Assembly: GCF_010994755.1 (NCBI RefSeq)
Contig: NZ_WHSB02000010.1
Span: 122,093 to 186,092, forward strand
Length of the DNA stretch: 64,000 nt
Origin: Shinella lacus
Lineage (GTDB): Bacteria > Pseudomonadota > Alphaproteobacteria > Rhizobiales > Rhizobiaceae
Direction of reading: 5' to 3'
In this document: piece after piece, positions 63,926 through 64,000 of the stretch
Layout of the letters: every line of letters starts with the position of its first letter
Position numbering within the stretch: position 1 is the first letter of the stretch
Translations under genes and position numbers: made by a program
The notes under the pieces: model-generated
Databases searched by the model: none
Told to the model about the DNA's origin: nothing
What the model saw: the letters and a program-made list of their open reading frames with translations, nothing else

Positions 63926-64000
63926 CGCATGATCTTCTGCAACAAGATGGACAAGACCGGTGCGGACTTCTACCGCTCGGTGTCCATGATCAAGTCGCGC
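63926..64000 (+). pseudogene. fusA: Truncated elongation factor G (fusA) fragment, continues beyond window
   Basis: From 63926 the plus strand encodes [20 protein letters not shown] and then MIKSR, open to the window end. This is the EF-G segment holding the guanine-specificity motif N-K-x-D, normally about 130 residues into the protein. The P-loop (AHIDAGKTT) and switch regions are missing: upstream of 63926 is a palindromic repeat and the thi leader instead. It is either a partial duplicate or remnant left by recombination, or an artificial join. The 3' extent is not visible. Confidence 0.7.

Overview
The window looks like chromosome, chromid or megaplasmid DNA of a GC-rich alphaproteobacterium of the Rhizobiales, most likely a Rhizobiaceae member (Rhizobium/Agrobacterium/Ensifer/Shinella type). 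The reasons are the strong G/C third-position bias with long antisense shadow frames, DUF982 and DUF2934 stress proteins, promoters of the RpoE2/EcfG type (GGAAC-N16-CGTT), a rhizobial-type apiose locus with a RuBisCO-like protein, and a rhizobial-type EF-G fragment at the right edge. The genus is inference. I saw no rRNA, tRNA, insertion sequence, CRISPR array or replication origin. Genes are densely packed, with many 4-base ATGA overlaps.

Layout. 1-6913: sugar ABC permease (partial), Gfo/Idh/MocA dehydrogenase, 622-aa lactonase-like protein, divergent GntR regulator, RuBisCO-like protein and DUF1537 kinase. Together these match the oxidative D-apiose pathway (ApsD, ApnL, OiaX or OiaT, OiaK). 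6925-8628: COG4315 secreted protein, ECF sigma factor and a cysteine-poor membrane anti-sigma. 8821-16740: complete kdp operon (tiny membrane peptide, kdpF, A, B, C, D, E) for high-affinity K+ uptake. 16748-26732: stress block with treY, CBS protein, treZ, glgX, a frameshifted topoisomerase IB, a PfpI-like protein, DUF2934, DUF982, a second CBS protein and a 68-aa basic protein. Several genes here are preceded by EcfG-type promoters, two pairs of which lie back to back. 26871-33016: SDR, malonyl-CoA synthetase, LysR/MFS pair, allE and an ankyrin protein.

33297-41571: polar amino acid ABC transporter, class III aminotransferase, BKACE (DUF849), GNAT, HDAC-like deacetylase, LysR and thioesterase. 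This reads as a catabolic route for an unknown, possibly N-acetylated, beta-amino compound. 41552-45990: pseudoazurin under an FNR-type box, then an ECF sigma/NrsF pair divergent from a bufferin operon: DUF2282 precursor, DUF692 multinuclear iron oxidase, DUF2063 partner and DoxX protein. The two divergent units carry matching promoters, (T/G)GTAAC-N17-CGTAG. 46046-56557: complete homoprotocatechuate (4-hydroxyphenylacetate) meta-cleavage cluster, with regulators hpaR and hpaA at the ends and an aromatic amino acid decarboxylase inserted. 56558-59222: DUF2218, PadR with a large palindromic operator, TrmO, molbindin and amidohydrolase. 59161-63806: thiCOSGE operon behind a TPP riboswitch whose leader can hide the thiC ribosome binding site. 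63907-64000: a palindromic repeat abutting a 5'-truncated fusA fragment.

Of most interest are the bufferin RiPP/ECF locus, the aminotransferase-BKACE-deacetylase pathway, the back-to-back general-stress promoters, the topoisomerase frameshift and the repeat-fusA junction.
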